A stretch of 64,000 nucleotides of DNA, taken from NCBI GenBank assembly GCA_028282545.1, contig JANQHT010000086.1, forward strand, positions 1-64,000. The letters are read 5' to 3'. Made by a program: the position numbers and the translations under genes. Below the pieces are notes generated by a model. That model ran no database searches. It was not told the origin of the DNA and saw only the letters and a list, made by a program, of their open reading frames with translations. This document shows, in pieces, positions 1 through 8,660 of the stretch (the first letter of the stretch is position 1; each line of letters begins with the position of its first letter). This DNA is from Spirochaetales bacterium. Lineage in GTDB: Bacteria; Spirochaetota; Spirochaetia; DSM-27196; Alkalispirochaetaceae.

Positions 1-1
1 G

Positions 2-592
2 GCGATTGAACGGCGTGGGTGGGTATTCCGGATAAGTAGAACCCTCATCTTCATCCCTGCGATTCTCAGCCCGGTCGTGGTCTCATTTATATGGGCCTAC
101 ATGACTCAAACGAACGGAGGCATCATCAATACCGTCCTCGGATGGTTTGGAGTCCCCGCGCTCGATCTGTATGCCGGGGTGGGCGTGGTTGTTCTGATGG
201 TATCGTGGGTCATCTCGTGGGCCGCTCTCGGCTTTTACACGACGATCTATGTGGCAAGTCTAAAATCCATCCCGCTAGAAGTCTACGAAGCGGCGAGCAT
301 CGACGGCGTTTCAAATCCTCAACGCTTCTTCTATATCACGCTACCACTCTTGCGGCCCGCGATCATCATCAACTCGATCGCCGCGGTTGTCTGGGGACTC
401 AAACAATACGACTTCGTCAAAGTCATGGTACCGGGGTACATCCAGACGATCACCGTGTACGCCATAGAACGCGCATTCGAGTACAATTTGTTCGGTTACT
501 CCTCTGCCATCGTACTCGTGTTGCTGCTGCTCACATTGACAATATCCGCAATACAAATGGCCATACTCAATCGAAAGGAGATTAGCTACTAA
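2..592 (+). CDS. Carbohydrate ABC transporter permease, MalF/UgpA type (5' end outside window)
   Basis: Inner-membrane permease half of a binding-protein-dependent sugar importer. The frame is open from base 2 with no upstream stop, so the gene begins outside the window and 196 C-terminal residues are present. The EAA loop that docks to the ATPase is visible (YEAASIDGVSNPQRFFYIT), flanked by several hydrophobic segments. The stop lies 2 bases before the GTG of the MalG-type partner, so the two are probably co-translated. Its binding protein should lie upstream of the window. The following GH172 gene suggests an oligosaccharide substrate, which is inference. No ATPase gene is adjacent. Confidence 0.88.
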   Translation, partial: AIERRGWVFRISRTLIFIPAILSPVVVSFIWAYMTQTNGGIINTVLGWFGVPALDLYAGVGVVVLMVSWVISWAALGFYTTIYVASLKSIPLEVYEAASIDGVSNPQRFFYITLPLLRPAIIINSIAAVVWGLKQYDFVKVMVPGYIQTITVYAIERAFEYNLFGYSSAIVLVLLLLTLTISAIQMAILNRKEISY

Positions 593-594
593 AC

Positions 595-1425
595 GTGAAC
601 GCTCTGAAGAATCGTGTTACCGCAACGGCCGGCCGGCTCGTGATGGCCCTGCTGATCTTCCTTTACGTACTGCCGCTCTACGTCGCCGTCACGAACGCGT
701 TCAAACCGTACGATCAGATCGTGAAGAATCCGCTTGGGTTGCCGGTCCCGCCGATTCTCGACAATCTCGCGCGGGCGCTGACCGAAGCGAATATCCTGTC
801 CCTGTACGTCAACAGCGTCTTCATTACCGCCGGGTCGTTGACGGTCCTGATTATCTGTTCGTCAATGCTCGCGTTCGTCTTTGCGCGGCGGCGTTCCCGG
901 GCGATGAGGATCCTCTACGTCCTGGTGTTGACCGGGATGATGATACCTGTTCAAAATATCCTCATTCCCAGCATCAAGACACTTCAGTTCTTGAAGCTCA
1001 TGGGAACGCTGCCGGGCTTGATCTTTTTCTACGGCGGTACCTATATCTCTTTCGGAGTTCTGATCTACACCGAGTTTATTCGCACCATTCCTCCCAGCCT
1101 GGATGAGTCGGCGGCGATCGACGGGGCCACGCCGATTCAGACCTTTTTTCGGATTGTCTTCCCCCTGCTGAGGAGCTGCACCGCCACGGTCGTGATCTTT
1201 CTCGGAATGTGGATCTGGAACGATTTCCTGCCGCCGCTGTACATATTGGGGTCTGCCAGAGGAAGAACGATCACGACGGGGATTTATAGCGCCATCGGCA
1301 CCTACACGACGGATTGGGATCTTGTCTTCGCTGCGGTCCTGCTCGCGTCGCTACCGATCGTAATCTTGTACCTCCTCCTGCAACGACAGTTTCAAAGCGG
1401 CCTCACGGCCGGGGCAATCAAATAA
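595..1425 (+). CDS. Carbohydrate ABC transporter permease, MalG/UgpE type
   Basis: Second inner-membrane permease of the importer that begins at the window edge. It has 276 residues, normal for the family. An N-terminal membrane helix (residues about 12-32) is followed by a periplasmic loop (YDQIVKNPLGLP) and more helices. The EAA loop reads DESAAIDGATPIQTFF, and the C-terminus GLTAGAIK is typical of MalG proteins. The GTG start at 595 is chosen because AAAGGAG lies at 574-580 inside the end of the preceding gene and no better in-frame start exists. It is followed 15 bases later by the GH172 gene, so all three form one operon. Confidence 0.93.
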   Translation: MNALKNRVTATAGRLVMALLIFLYVLPLYVAVTNAFKPYDQIVKNPLGLPVPPILDNLARALTEANILSLYVNSVFITAGSLTVLIICSSMLAFVFARRRSRAMRILYVLVLTGMMIPVQNILIPSIKTLQFLKLMGTLPGLIFFYGGTYISFGVLIYTEFIRTIPPSLDESAAIDGATPIQTFFRIVFPLLRSCTATVVIFLGMWIWNDFLPPLYILGSARGRTITTGIYSAIGTYTTDWDLVFAAVLLASLPIVILYLLLQRQFQSGLTAGAIK

Positions 1426-1440
1426 AATAGGAGAGCACCT

Positions 1441-2529
1441 ATGACTGGATTTGGGTTGGAATCCCTCTGCGTGGGCGGATCGGCCGTAAGCCGCTCCATT
1501 ACACCCGAGAACCCTACCGGAGAAACCGGAGGCGGCGGCCGCGCGACGACCGGCACAGGCGCTGAAATGGCGAGAGACCTGGGACCCGGGTGGAAAATCT
1601 CACCGTCAATTCTCCTGACGTCGGGTGAACGACGCGATCTTGCACGAATTGAAGGTCCTGGAGTGATCCGGCACCTGTGGATCACGGTCCTTGCGGAACA
1701 GCTGCGCACATTTGTCCTGCGATTTTATTGGAATGACAGCGACTATCCATCGGTCGAAGTTCCGCTGGGGGATTTCTTCGCCTCCGGCCTCAAGACGATC
1801 AAGCAGATCGACTCCATTCCCGTTACGGTCAACCCGAAGTGTGCGCTCAACTGCTGGTGGGTGATGCCTTTTGCCGAGGGTTGCCGGGTCGAACTGGAGA
1901 ATCTGAGTCCTGATGACGCGTATGTGTACTACCAATTGGACTACACCCTTGAAGACGTTTCCAAAGACTCACTCTACTTCCATGCGTCATTTCGTAGATC
2001 CAATCCGTTGCCGTACCAGCAGACCCACACGATTCTGGACGGCGTGACCGGACGCGGGAGGTATGTGGGTACATACATCGCGTGGGGTGTAAACAACTCG
2101 GGATGGTGGGGAGAGGGAGAGGTCAAGGCGTACATCGACGACGACACTGAGTTTCCGACGATCTGCGGAACGGGAACCGAGGACTATTTTCTCGGCTCGT
2201 ACAACTTTGAAAAGTTCGATGCCGAGGAGTATTGTGAATTCACCAACTCCTACAGCGGCCTCCCCGTGGTTGAAAAACCGGACGGCGTCTACCGGTCTCA
2301 AATGCGCTTCGGCATGTATCGTTGGCACGTCCTCGATCCAATACACTTTACCAATCGGATTCGCGTGACGATCCAGGCGTTGGGATGGAGAAACTGGCCA
2401 TCGGCTGGACCGAACCGGCGCTACCTGCCTCTTCAGGACGACATCGCGTCAACGGCGTTTTGGTACCAGACCCTCCCCTCCGAGCGGCTTCAACCGCTGC
2501 CTTGCAGGGACGACCTGGAGATCAACTAG
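1441..2529 (+). CDS. GH172 family (DUF2961) glycoside hydrolase
   Basis: Predicted cytoplasmic glycosidase of the DUF2961 family, now GH172, whose characterised members act on fructofuranosides or arabinofuranosides (family knowledge; the substrate here is unknown). It has 362 residues and no signal peptide. Recognisable stretches are the glycine-rich N-terminus (ENPTGETGGGGRAT), EGPGVIRHLWIT, the core GEGEVKAYIDDD and the family hallmark CGTGTEDYF around residues 240-250. A Shine-Dalgarno AGGAGAG precedes the ATG. It is the third gene of an operon with two sugar permeases, so it most likely cleaves the imported oligosaccharide. The absence of a secretion signal agrees with intracellular processing. 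Confidence 0.85.
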   Translation: MTGFGLESLCVGGSAVSRSITPENPTGETGGGGRATTGTGAEMARDLGPGWKISPSILLTSGERRDLARIEGPGVIRHLWITVLAEQLRTFVLRFYWNDSDYPSVEVPLGDFFASGLKTIKQIDSIPVTVNPKCALNCWWVMPFAEGCRVELENLSPDDAYVYYQLDYTLEDVSKDSLYFHASFRRSNPLPYQQTHTILDGVTGRGRYVGTYIAWGVNNSGWWGEGEVKAYIDDDTEFPTICGTGTEDYFLGSYNFEKFDAEEYCEFTNSYSGLPVVEKPDGVYRSQMRFGMYRWHVLDPIHFTNRIRVTIQALGWRNWPSAGPNRRYLPLQDDIASTAFWYQTLPSERLQPLPCRDDLEIN

Positions 2530-2598
2530 CGCACGTTTTCGGCGCTGTCGCTATTGTGCCGGCGAGTGTGGGCCGGCTCGCGGGAATAGAGAGTGAGA

Positions 2599-3423
2599 TC
2601 AGCCGCCCAACATCTGCTTGCGCAACATCCGGTCGAACCCCCGGTCGCCGAGGAGGCGACGCATGCGGATGAGCGTCTTGCCCATGGAACCGGCCACGTA
2701 GCGCGTTTTTGGTTTCCGCGCGGAGATGGCCCTGGAAACGACCTTCGCAATCACCGACGGCGGTGAGTACTTTGTATTGCCGCCCATCATGCTCTTGTAG
2801 AGGGCATCCACCATCGGTCGATAGGGTCCGTCACCGGCGATCTCTTCAATAGGCCTCGCCACCACTTCGCCGAACTCCGTTTCGATGAGACCCGGCTCGA
2901 TCACTACCACTTTGATGCCGAACTGCTCCACCTCGAGCCGAAGACAGTCGCTCCACCCTTCAAGGGCGTGTTTCGCCGCGTGGTACCACGCCCCGAGGGG
3001 TGTGTAGATCTTCCCGCCCATGGACGAGGTGTTCACGATGGTACCGCTTCCCCGCTTGCGCATGTGCGGAAGCACTTCCTGCGTAAGGCGCGCCACGCCA
3101 AAGAGACAGACGTCGAACTGGTATCGCGCTCGCTCCATGGTCACGTCCTCAACGGCGCCGTACTGACCAAAGCCGGCGTTGTTGAAGAGTACGTCGATGC
3201 GTCCCTGTTCGGAGATGATCTGCGCGATCACGCGGGTGATGTCTTCTTCCTTCGTGACATCCATGTTCACCGGTATGCCGCCTCTCTCCTTGAGGCCCGC
3301 CATACGATCAACGCGGCGCGCGGCGGCGTACACGGTGTACCCTTCATCCAGAAGCTGCTCCGCCGTGGCTTTTCCTATGCCGGACGACGCACCGGTAATC
3401 AAAACGACTTTGCTCTCTACCAT
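2599..3423 (-). CDS. Short-chain dehydrogenase/reductase (SDR)
   Basis: NAD(P)-dependent oxidoreductase of the classical SDR family, 274 residues from the ATG at 3423. Seen in the sequence: the dinucleotide motif TGASSGIG near the N-terminus, NNAG near residue 85, the catalytic Ser in VNTSSMGG and Y-x-x-x-K in YHAAKHALEG. The C-terminal extension (NTKYSPPSVIAKVVSRAI) resembles bacterial SDRs annotated as oxidoreductases or short-chain reductases of unknown substrate. A longer frame runs to 3501, but GGAGAGAGGAAAG directly upstream of 3423 supports the shorter start. It is convergent with the GH172 gene. No substrate can be assigned. Confidence 0.9.
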   Translation of the reverse strand: MVESKVVLITGASSGIGKATAEQLLDEGYTVYAAARRVDRMAGLKERGGIPVNMDVTKEEDITRVIAQIISEQGRIDVLFNNAGFGQYGAVEDVTMERARYQFDVCLFGVARLTQEVLPHMRKRGSGTIVNTSSMGGKIYTPLGAWYHAAKHALEGWSDCLRLEVEQFGIKVVVIEPGLIETEFGEVVARPIEEIAGDGPYRPMVDALYKSMMGGNTKYSPPSVIAKVVSRAISARKPKTRYVAGSMGKTLIRMRRLLGDRGFDRMLRKQMLGG

Positions 3424-3558
3424 CTTTCCTCTCTCCTTCATGCATAATGTGCCGCGAACCCACCGCAGATGGGATAACAGGACGTGCCGCGTACCATGCA
3501 AAAAGCGCCAAACGTGACCGACAAAACGTGGATCGAGGCGCGGCGAGGTAGTCTCGTT

Positions 3559-4869
3559 CTAATCGTGTATCTCTTCGGTGTTCGCCGGTATCAAACCCGA
3601 CGCGGTTCGGAACTTGGCCGGTGAGAGGCCGGTGCGCTCCCGAAAGACGCGGGAGAAGTGACTTTGATCGGAGTATCCGACATCCAGGGAGATCGCGAGG
3701 ATCGGCCGGTCTGTGGTGGTGAGCAGGCGTTTTGCCCTGTCCACGCGGAGGTCGTTCAGATATGACGAAAACCCGATGCCCATCTCTTCCTTGAAGACCC
3801 GCGAAAGGTACGCGGGGCTGAGATTGACGTCGCGGGCGATATCCTCCAGGCCGATCTTCTCGACAAAACGGCGTCTCATAGCCCGGCTCGCGCGAATCAC
3901 CGCGTCGCTCCAACCCGCGCTACGGACATCGAAAACGAACTGAACGTACCGTTCGGCTATCCCCGCAATCCAGTCGCAGAGCGCCTCCACGGTGGATTGG
4001 TGGTCCACCTCGGTAAGAGCGCGATAATTGATGCCGAAGACGCTCTCCGCATCGGCACCGCCGTCGATGGCCGCCCGGGATAGGAGCACCACCAGTTCCA
4101 GAACGCGTGCCTTGACCGTGTCGTAGTCGCTTCCCGCGCTGACCCGTATCGTTGCGAGCAACCGGGCGAGGACCTCCCGGGCCCCCTCGCGGTCGCCGGC
4201 TCGAATCGCCGCGAGCAGGTCCCCCTCCGTCTCGGCGGGGTACAGCGAAAAGCTATCGCCCCCCATCGTCTTGATGTCGTGAATGTAGTCCGACACGCGC
4301 GCTTCCCGGCTCAGCCGTTCCTCCTCTTCCACGAGATCTCGAACATTTGCCCCGGAGATCCACGACGCGGTGAAGAGGAGCATCTCACTGAGTGCCCTGG
4401 TGCGCCTTGTCGACACGACCGGCACGCGCTTCGCGGCCGGTTCGATTGTCCGGATCGCGTCAGGGGACAAACCCTGGCGCACGGAGAGTTCGCTCATAAA
4501 ATCGTCGTGGTCGACGAGAAGAATCGGCCCAAGGACGAGCGACGCCACGAGGCGCCCTTCGACGACGATGGGTGCGGCCACGTGTGTGAGGCCCAAGGGA
4601 CAAAAGTACGTGTACCGGCCCCCGAAGCGCATTGACTGGAACGCACCGTAGAGGTGCGAGTCACGGCACGCGACGGTCCGTGCGGTCGCGGCGTGAAAGG
4701 CTCGGCAGAAGGGACACGGGAGCGCCTGTTGCGGGTCGTCTCCGGAACGACGCGCCAGCGGTCTCCCGTCCGCATCGATCAGAACGCACACCAAGCCGGT
4801 CGATTCGGCGAAGTGGTCCGTTGCATCGAGTGCGCGTTGGTGGTCGAAACGGGCCGCGGATGGTTCCAT
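3559..4869 (-). CDS. AraC-family regulator with N-terminal PocR-type sensory domain
   Basis: Predicted cytoplasmic one-component regulator of 436 residues. The N-terminal 170 residues resemble the PocR domain: a cysteine cluster (PCPFCRAFH, VACRDSHLYG, YFCPLGLTH) then HVAAPIVVEGRLVASLVLGP. A helical linker follows, then a C-terminal AraC DNA-binding domain with two HTH segments (IARDVNLSPAYLSRVFKEEM and ISLDVGYSDQSHFSRVFRER). PocR-type domains are known from regulators of cobalamin, propanediol and methyltransferase genes, which fits the divergent URO-D methyltransferase and CobW genes. It probably binds the inverted repeat at 4936-4951 between the two genes (inference). Start ATG at 4869; the ribosome site is weak. 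Confidence 0.88.
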   Translation of the reverse strand: MEPSAARFDHQRALDATDHFAESTGLVCVLIDADGRPLARRSGDDPQQALPCPFCRAFHAATARTVACRDSHLYGAFQSMRFGGRYTYFCPLGLTHVAAPIVVEGRLVASLVLGPILLVDHDDFMSELSVRQGLSPDAIRTIEPAAKRVPVVSTRRTRALSEMLLFTASWISGANVRDLVEEEERLSREARVSDYIHDIKTMGGDSFSLYPAETEGDLLAAIRAGDREGAREVLARLLATIRVSAGSDYDTVKARVLELVVLLSRAAIDGGADAESVFGINYRALTEVDHQSTVEALCDWIAGIAERYVQFVFDVRSAGWSDAVIRASRAMRRRFVEKIGLEDIARDVNLSPAYLSRVFKEEMGIGFSSYLNDLRVDRAKRLLTTTDRPILAISLDVGYSDQSHFSRVFRERTGLSPAKFRTASGLIPANTEEIHD

Positions 4870-4935
4870 CTACGTTCAAAGGTAGAAAATCGTCCGGAAT
4901 TCGTAAATGCGTGCAAGACCGCTGCGGTCCCCGTC

Positions 4936-4951
4936 GCCTATCGTAGGCCTA
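4936..4951. promoter_or_regulatory. Inverted-repeat operator candidate between PocR/AraC regulator and methyltransferase
   Basis: Within the 113-bp divergent spacer, GCCTA-TCG-TAGGC forms a perfect 5-bp inverted repeat (4936-4948). The overlapping TAGGCCTA (4944-4951) makes three consecutive half-sites. It lies about 32-47 bases ahead of the methyltransferase ATG, a plausible activator or operator position. Binding by the adjacent regulator is inference. Confidence 0.35.
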
Positions 4952-4982
4952 TTCCCGCCGGGAGCCGGCGGAAGGAGGAGTG

Positions 4983-6329
4983 ATGACCGGTTTAGAACTG
5001 ATAACACGAGCGATGAAGAACGAGGATCTGCCACGCGTTCCGTGGGTACCGTACACCGGAGTACAGATCGGAGCGCTCAAGGGGTACTCCGCGACGGAGG
5101 TCCTGCGCGACGGCGACAAGCTCTACGAGTGCCTGGTAGAGGCACGGAAGCAGTACTCCCCGGACGGCATGCCGGTTGTCTTCGATCTCCAGATCGAAGC
5201 GGAAGTACTCGGGTGCGAGTTGCGGTGGGCCGACGAAGCGCCGCCAAGCGTCGCCGGTCACCCCCTGGCGGAGGAACCGGTCGTTCCAACGCACATTCCG
5301 GGACCGGATGAGGGACGGATCGCTCTTGTCACCGATGTGATGAGACGTTTTCGAAAGGCCGCGGATGGCACCGCGCTCTACGGGCTCGCCTGCGGTCCCT
5401 TTACGCTCGCCAGTCATCTTCGTGGAACGGACATCTTTATGGACATGTACGACGACCCGGAATACGTGTCCCGATTGCTCGAGTACTGCACCGACGTCTT
5501 CCTGGCTGTGGCCGGATACTACATCGACGCCGGGATGGACGTGATCGGAGCGGTGGACCCGCTTATTTCGCAGATATCGCCCGACTCCTTCGCGCAGTTC
5601 ATGAACGGACCGTACTCGCGCCTCTTTGCCGCCTTGCGCGAAAAGGGCGTCATGAGTTCCTTCTTCGTCTGCGGCGACGCAACGAAGAATATCGAAGAGA
5701 TGTGCAAGACCGGCCCTGACTGCGTGAGCATCGATGAGAATATCGACATGGTAGAGGCGAAAAAGACGACCGACCGGTACGACATCGTCATCAGTGGTAA
5801 TATCCAACTCACCGTGGTAATGCTGCTCGGCAACCAGATGGATGCGCAGGCGGCGGCGCTGGAGAAGATCGACGCCATGGGGCGGCGTAACTTCATTCTG
5901 GCGCCCGGGTGTGACATGCCCTACGGCGTTCCGGCGGAAAACGTCATCGGCGTTGCGATGGCGGTGCAGGACACGGAAGCGGCGCGCGGTCTCATCGATG
6001 GATACGTGAAACAGGACGCCGATATCACCGTCGAGTTGCCCGACTACGCGAACCTGGACCACCCGTTGATCGAGGTTCTGACGATCGACAGCGCCACGTG
6101 CGCGGCGTGCGGATATATGAAGGCGGCAGCGGATCAGATGGAGAGCGAGTTCGGCGGAAAGGTCGAGGTCGTGGAACACAAGATCACGCAGCCGGAGAAC
6201 ATCGCCCGTCTAGGAAAACTCGGCGTTGCGAACCTTCCGACGATCGTGATCAACGGGAAGCCGAAGTTCATTTCCGTAATACCGAGCAAAGACGAACTGG
6301 CGCAAGCCGTCCGCGAAGTGACAGAATAG
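4983..6329 (+). CDS. URO-D-family corrinoid methyltransferase fused to thioredoxin-like domain
   Basis: Residues 1-345 form a uroporphyrinogen-decarboxylase-type barrel of the MtaA/MtbA/CmuA methyltransferase group, which moves methyl groups between corrinoid proteins and thiols. Residues about 355-448 form a thioredoxin-like domain with a redox motif C373-A-A-C376 and the cis-proline segment NLPTIVING. The methyltransferase zinc motif is usually H-x-C-G; here it reads F-F-V-C-G (C230), so the His is replaced by Phe. The second ligand cysteine is kept in APGCDMPYG (C310). The ATG at 4983 is preferred over GTG 4980 because AAGGAGG ends 4 bases upstream. It heads an operon with two CobW GTPases. 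The fusion and the missing His make the exact reaction uncertain. Confidence 0.82.
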   Translation: MTGLELITRAMKNEDLPRVPWVPYTGVQIGALKGYSATEVLRDGDKLYECLVEARKQYSPDGMPVVFDLQIEAEVLGCELRWADEAPPSVAGHPLAEEPVVPTHIPGPDEGRIALVTDVMRRFRKAADGTALYGLACGPFTLASHLRGTDIFMDMYDDPEYVSRLLEYCTDVFLAVAGYYIDAGMDVIGAVDPLISQISPDSFAQFMNGPYSRLFAALREKGVMSSFFVCGDATKNIEEMCKTGPDCVSIDENIDMVEAKKTTDRYDIVISGNIQLTVVMLLGNQMDAQAAALEKIDAMGRRNFILAPGCDMPYGVPAENVIGVAMAVQDTEAARGLIDGYVKQDADITVELPDYANLDHPLIEVLTIDSATCAACGYMKAAADQMESEFGGKVEVVEHKITQPENIARLGKLGVANLPTIVINGKPKFISVIPSKDELAQAVREVTE

Positions 6330-6334
6330 TCATC

Positions 6335-7285
6335 ATGGATGAACCGATTCGTCTTGTCCTGCTGACGGGGTTCCTGGGCGCGGGAAAGACCACGTTTTTG
6401 AATCGAATCCTCGCTTCGAGCCGTGGGCGGACGGCGGTTCTCGTGAACGAATACGGGAAGGTAGGAGTTGACGGCGCACTCGTCGACCAACGGGACGGCC
6501 TGTCGGTGTTCGAAGTCGCCGACGGGTCGATCTTCTGCACGTGCAAGAGCGCATCCTTCGTCAGCGGCCTCAGGATGTTTGCGAGAATGGCCGCGGACCG
6601 GCGGCCGGAACGCCTCATCGTTGAGGCGAGCGGGATGTCCGACCCGTCGGGACTCACCCGGCTTATCCGCACAAACCGCCTAGCGGGCGACTACGCCGTC
6701 GCTGGCGTGGTCTGCCTGGTTGACAGCGTTACCTTCCACAAAGTCGTCACCACCCTGCCGGCAATCAAGCGGCAAGTGGAGGCGGCGGACGTGATATTGG
6801 TTAACAAGACCGATCTTGCTGAGAGAGAGACGATCGACGAGACGGAGCGGGTTCTCCGGACGATCAACGATCGTGCGGAGATTGTGCGGGCAGTCCGCGG
6901 CGATGGGATCGGCGAAGAACTCTGGACCGGGACGAGTGTCGACAGCGCCGGAGAGCTGGTTTCGTGCAACCGTCCCGAAACGAGGCCTGCTGCTTTGCAC
7001 CTTCTTATCCCCGACGTTCGGCGAGCGCCATTGGACCGTTTCCTTTCAAAGGCACTCCCGTCTACCCACCGGATCAAGGGGTGGTTGCACGTCGACGGCG
7101 AGTGGCTCTTCATCTCCGACAACAGCGGGCGCATAGAACTGGAAGCGCGGACCCCGCCACCGGGTCCGGCCCCCGGCCTCACCGTTATCTGTGATCCGGA
7201 GGTCGCCGAACATGTGGCCGCGCTGTGGAGAGAGACCGTCGTGTATGCCGCGTCCGATTCCGTGCATGGGAGGGAACGGTCATGA
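6335..7285 (+). CDS. CobW/P47K-family GTPase (first of two)
   Basis: Cytoplasmic GTP-dependent metallochaperone-type protein of the COG0523 family, 316 residues. Visible motifs are Walker A in GFLGAGKTTF, the switch region EASGMSDPSG and the guanine-specificity NKTD. The usual C-x-C-C metal motif is degenerate: it reads FCTCKSASF, with only two cysteines. A C-terminal CobW_C-like domain follows. The ATG at 6335 lies 5 bases after the methyltransferase stop, and the 3' end overlaps the next gene by ATGA, so translation is coupled. An apparent longer frame from 6098 overlaps the methyltransferase and is rejected. In this context it may service metal or corrinoid insertion into the methyltransferase (inference). 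Confidence 0.87.
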   Translation: MDEPIRLVLLTGFLGAGKTTFLNRILASSRGRTAVLVNEYGKVGVDGALVDQRDGLSVFEVADGSIFCTCKSASFVSGLRMFARMAADRRPERLIVEASGMSDPSGLTRLIRTNRLAGDYAVAGVVCLVDSVTFHKVVTTLPAIKRQVEAADVILVNKTDLAERETIDETERVLRTINDRAEIVRAVRGDGIGEELWTGTSVDSAGELVSCNRPETRPAALHLLIPDVRRAPLDRFLSKALPSTHRIKGWLHVDGEWLFISDNSGRIELEARTPPPGPAPGLTVICDPEVAEHVAALWRETVVYAASDSVHGRERS

Positions 7286-8379
7286 GCAGGCCGTCGCTGG
7301 TTCTCCTAGGTGGGTTCCTTGGAAGCGGTAAAACGACCCTCATGGTTGAAATCGGCAAGCGTCTGGCCCGCAAAGGACACCGCGTAGGTATCGTCACGAA
7401 CGATCAGGGTGAAATGCTTGTTGACACCGCCTTCGCCGGCGCATCGGGATTCGCGGCGACCGACGTTCAGAACGGCTGCTTCTGCTGCAATTTTTCGACC
7501 TTTGTGCGCGACCTGGACCGCATCGTTCACCAGGTCGAGCCCGACTACATCATCGCTGAACCTGTCGGGAGCTGCACCGACTTGGTAGCGACCGTTCTGA
7601 CGCCCCTTACGTTGTACCACGAGGGGCTCGTCGCCCTCGCGGCGTTCCTGGTACTGGTGGACGCACCGAGGCTGACGAACGAATACCGTGACCTCAACCT
7701 ATCCTCTCCGATCACACCGCGGGAAGTGCTCGTGGCACACCAGATCGCAGAGGCGGGGCACATCGTGCTCTCAAAGATCGACGCGGTGTCGGACGAGAAG
7801 CGTGACGAATCCATCGCGAGCCTACGCGACATCAACCCGACGGCGACGGTGCTGGCCTGCTCTGCGACCACCGGCGAAAACGTCGATCACGTTCTCGACG
7901 TTATCACGAACAAGCTCGCCGCTGAGATACCCGCGCCGGTACCGATTGACTACGATGTCTACGCGGCGGCCGAAGCCGAGATGGGCTGGTACAACGGTCG
8001 CGGAGAGATCGTGGCCCGGAGCGTTGGAAAGAAGACCATCGACGGCGAGGCAATCGCTCTCGACATTGCGACGGCGCTGGCAAGCGAGATTGGTCCGTCG
8101 CTCATTCACGGCAAAGTACTCGTCACCACACCGGTTGGAAGCGTCAAGGTGAGCGTCGTGGCCGGCGTCGTTCAAGCCGACGTAGCAATGGAACAGAACG
8201 ATCCAGTCGACATAGTCGGATTGACGGTCAATGTTCGGGCAACCGTTGACCCGGTTGAACTCGCCGAGACGGTGGCGCGGACCGTGACGGCGGTGTGCGG
8301 GAAGACGGCCCAACTGGTGAATTACAATCATCGGTCGTTGATACCCGGCGCTCCGATTCCGGAACACCGCCTGACGTAA
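7282..8379 (+). CDS. CobW/P47K-family GTPase (second of two)
   Basis: Second COG0523-type GTPase, 365 residues, only distantly similar to its neighbour. Motifs seen: Walker A GGFLGSGKTTL, intact metal-binding NGCFCCNF, IIAEPVGSC in the switch region and the base-recognition motif SKID. The C-terminal half is longer than in the first copy and lacks an obvious CobW_C histidine stretch. Its ATG overlaps the preceding stop (ATGA). Paired CobW proteins behind a URO-D methyltransferase suggest a dedicated metal or cofactor loading step. The conserved GCxCC in this copy makes it the likely metal-binding partner, while the first copy may be regulatory (inference). Confidence 0.87.
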   Translation: MSRPSLVLLGGFLGSGKTTLMVEIGKRLARKGHRVGIVTNDQGEMLVDTAFAGASGFAATDVQNGCFCCNFSTFVRDLDRIVHQVEPDYIIAEPVGSCTDLVATVLTPLTLYHEGLVALAAFLVLVDAPRLTNEYRDLNLSSPITPREVLVAHQIAEAGHIVLSKIDAVSDEKRDESIASLRDINPTATVLACSATTGENVDHVLDVITNKLAAEIPAPVPIDYDVYAAAEAEMGWYNGRGEIVARSVGKKTIDGEAIALDIATALASEIGPSLIHGKVLVTTPVGSVKVSVVAGVVQADVAMEQNDPVDIVGLTVNVRATVDPVELAETVARTVTAVCGKTAQLVNYNHRSLIPGAPIPEHRLT

Positions 8380-8602
8380 CCGATCAATACGGTAACTCCT
8401 GCCGGACCGGTACGCCGGCTCGGCGATTACCGTGGCCCGGCTCGTTGTTCCGCGTTTAAGGAATCCAGGAGTTCGCATGCCGGTTGGTGTTCCTCGTCGA
8501 GGACACGCATCCGCCGGGGGGATGAGAAGCAGGAACCACCGCCGGTTTGCGCCGAAGAACGCCAAAGGGTGCTGGACTGGTCGCGGCGGCCACCTCCATA
8601 GT

Positions 8603-8623
8603 AAAATGCACAAAATGCGCAAA
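8603..8623 (+). repeat. Direct repeat upstream of the DeoR gene (operator candidate)
   Basis: AAAATGCAC and AAAATGCGC lie in tandem (8603-8611, 8612-8620) followed by AAA, giving C(A/G)CAAA half-sites at a 9-base period. DeoR-family proteins bind direct repeats, and similar half-sites occur at 9451-9467 and 15449-15463, so autoregulation is plausible. The rest of the 281-bp gap 8380-8660 shows no gene and no convincing terminator. Confidence 0.35.
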
Positions 8624-8660
8624 TCGTAACTAGGGATAGTGCGATGAACGGAGTGGCTCG

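Noticed and set aside
4870-4982. Possible cobalamin riboswitch before the methyltransferase
   Set aside because: The spacer is only 113 bases and shows no B12-box-like segment; only the short inverted repeats were found.
4992-6179. 395-codon frame on the minus strand
   Set aside because: It lies exactly opposite the URO-D methyltransferase, has no domain features and follows from the GC-rich codon pattern of that gene.
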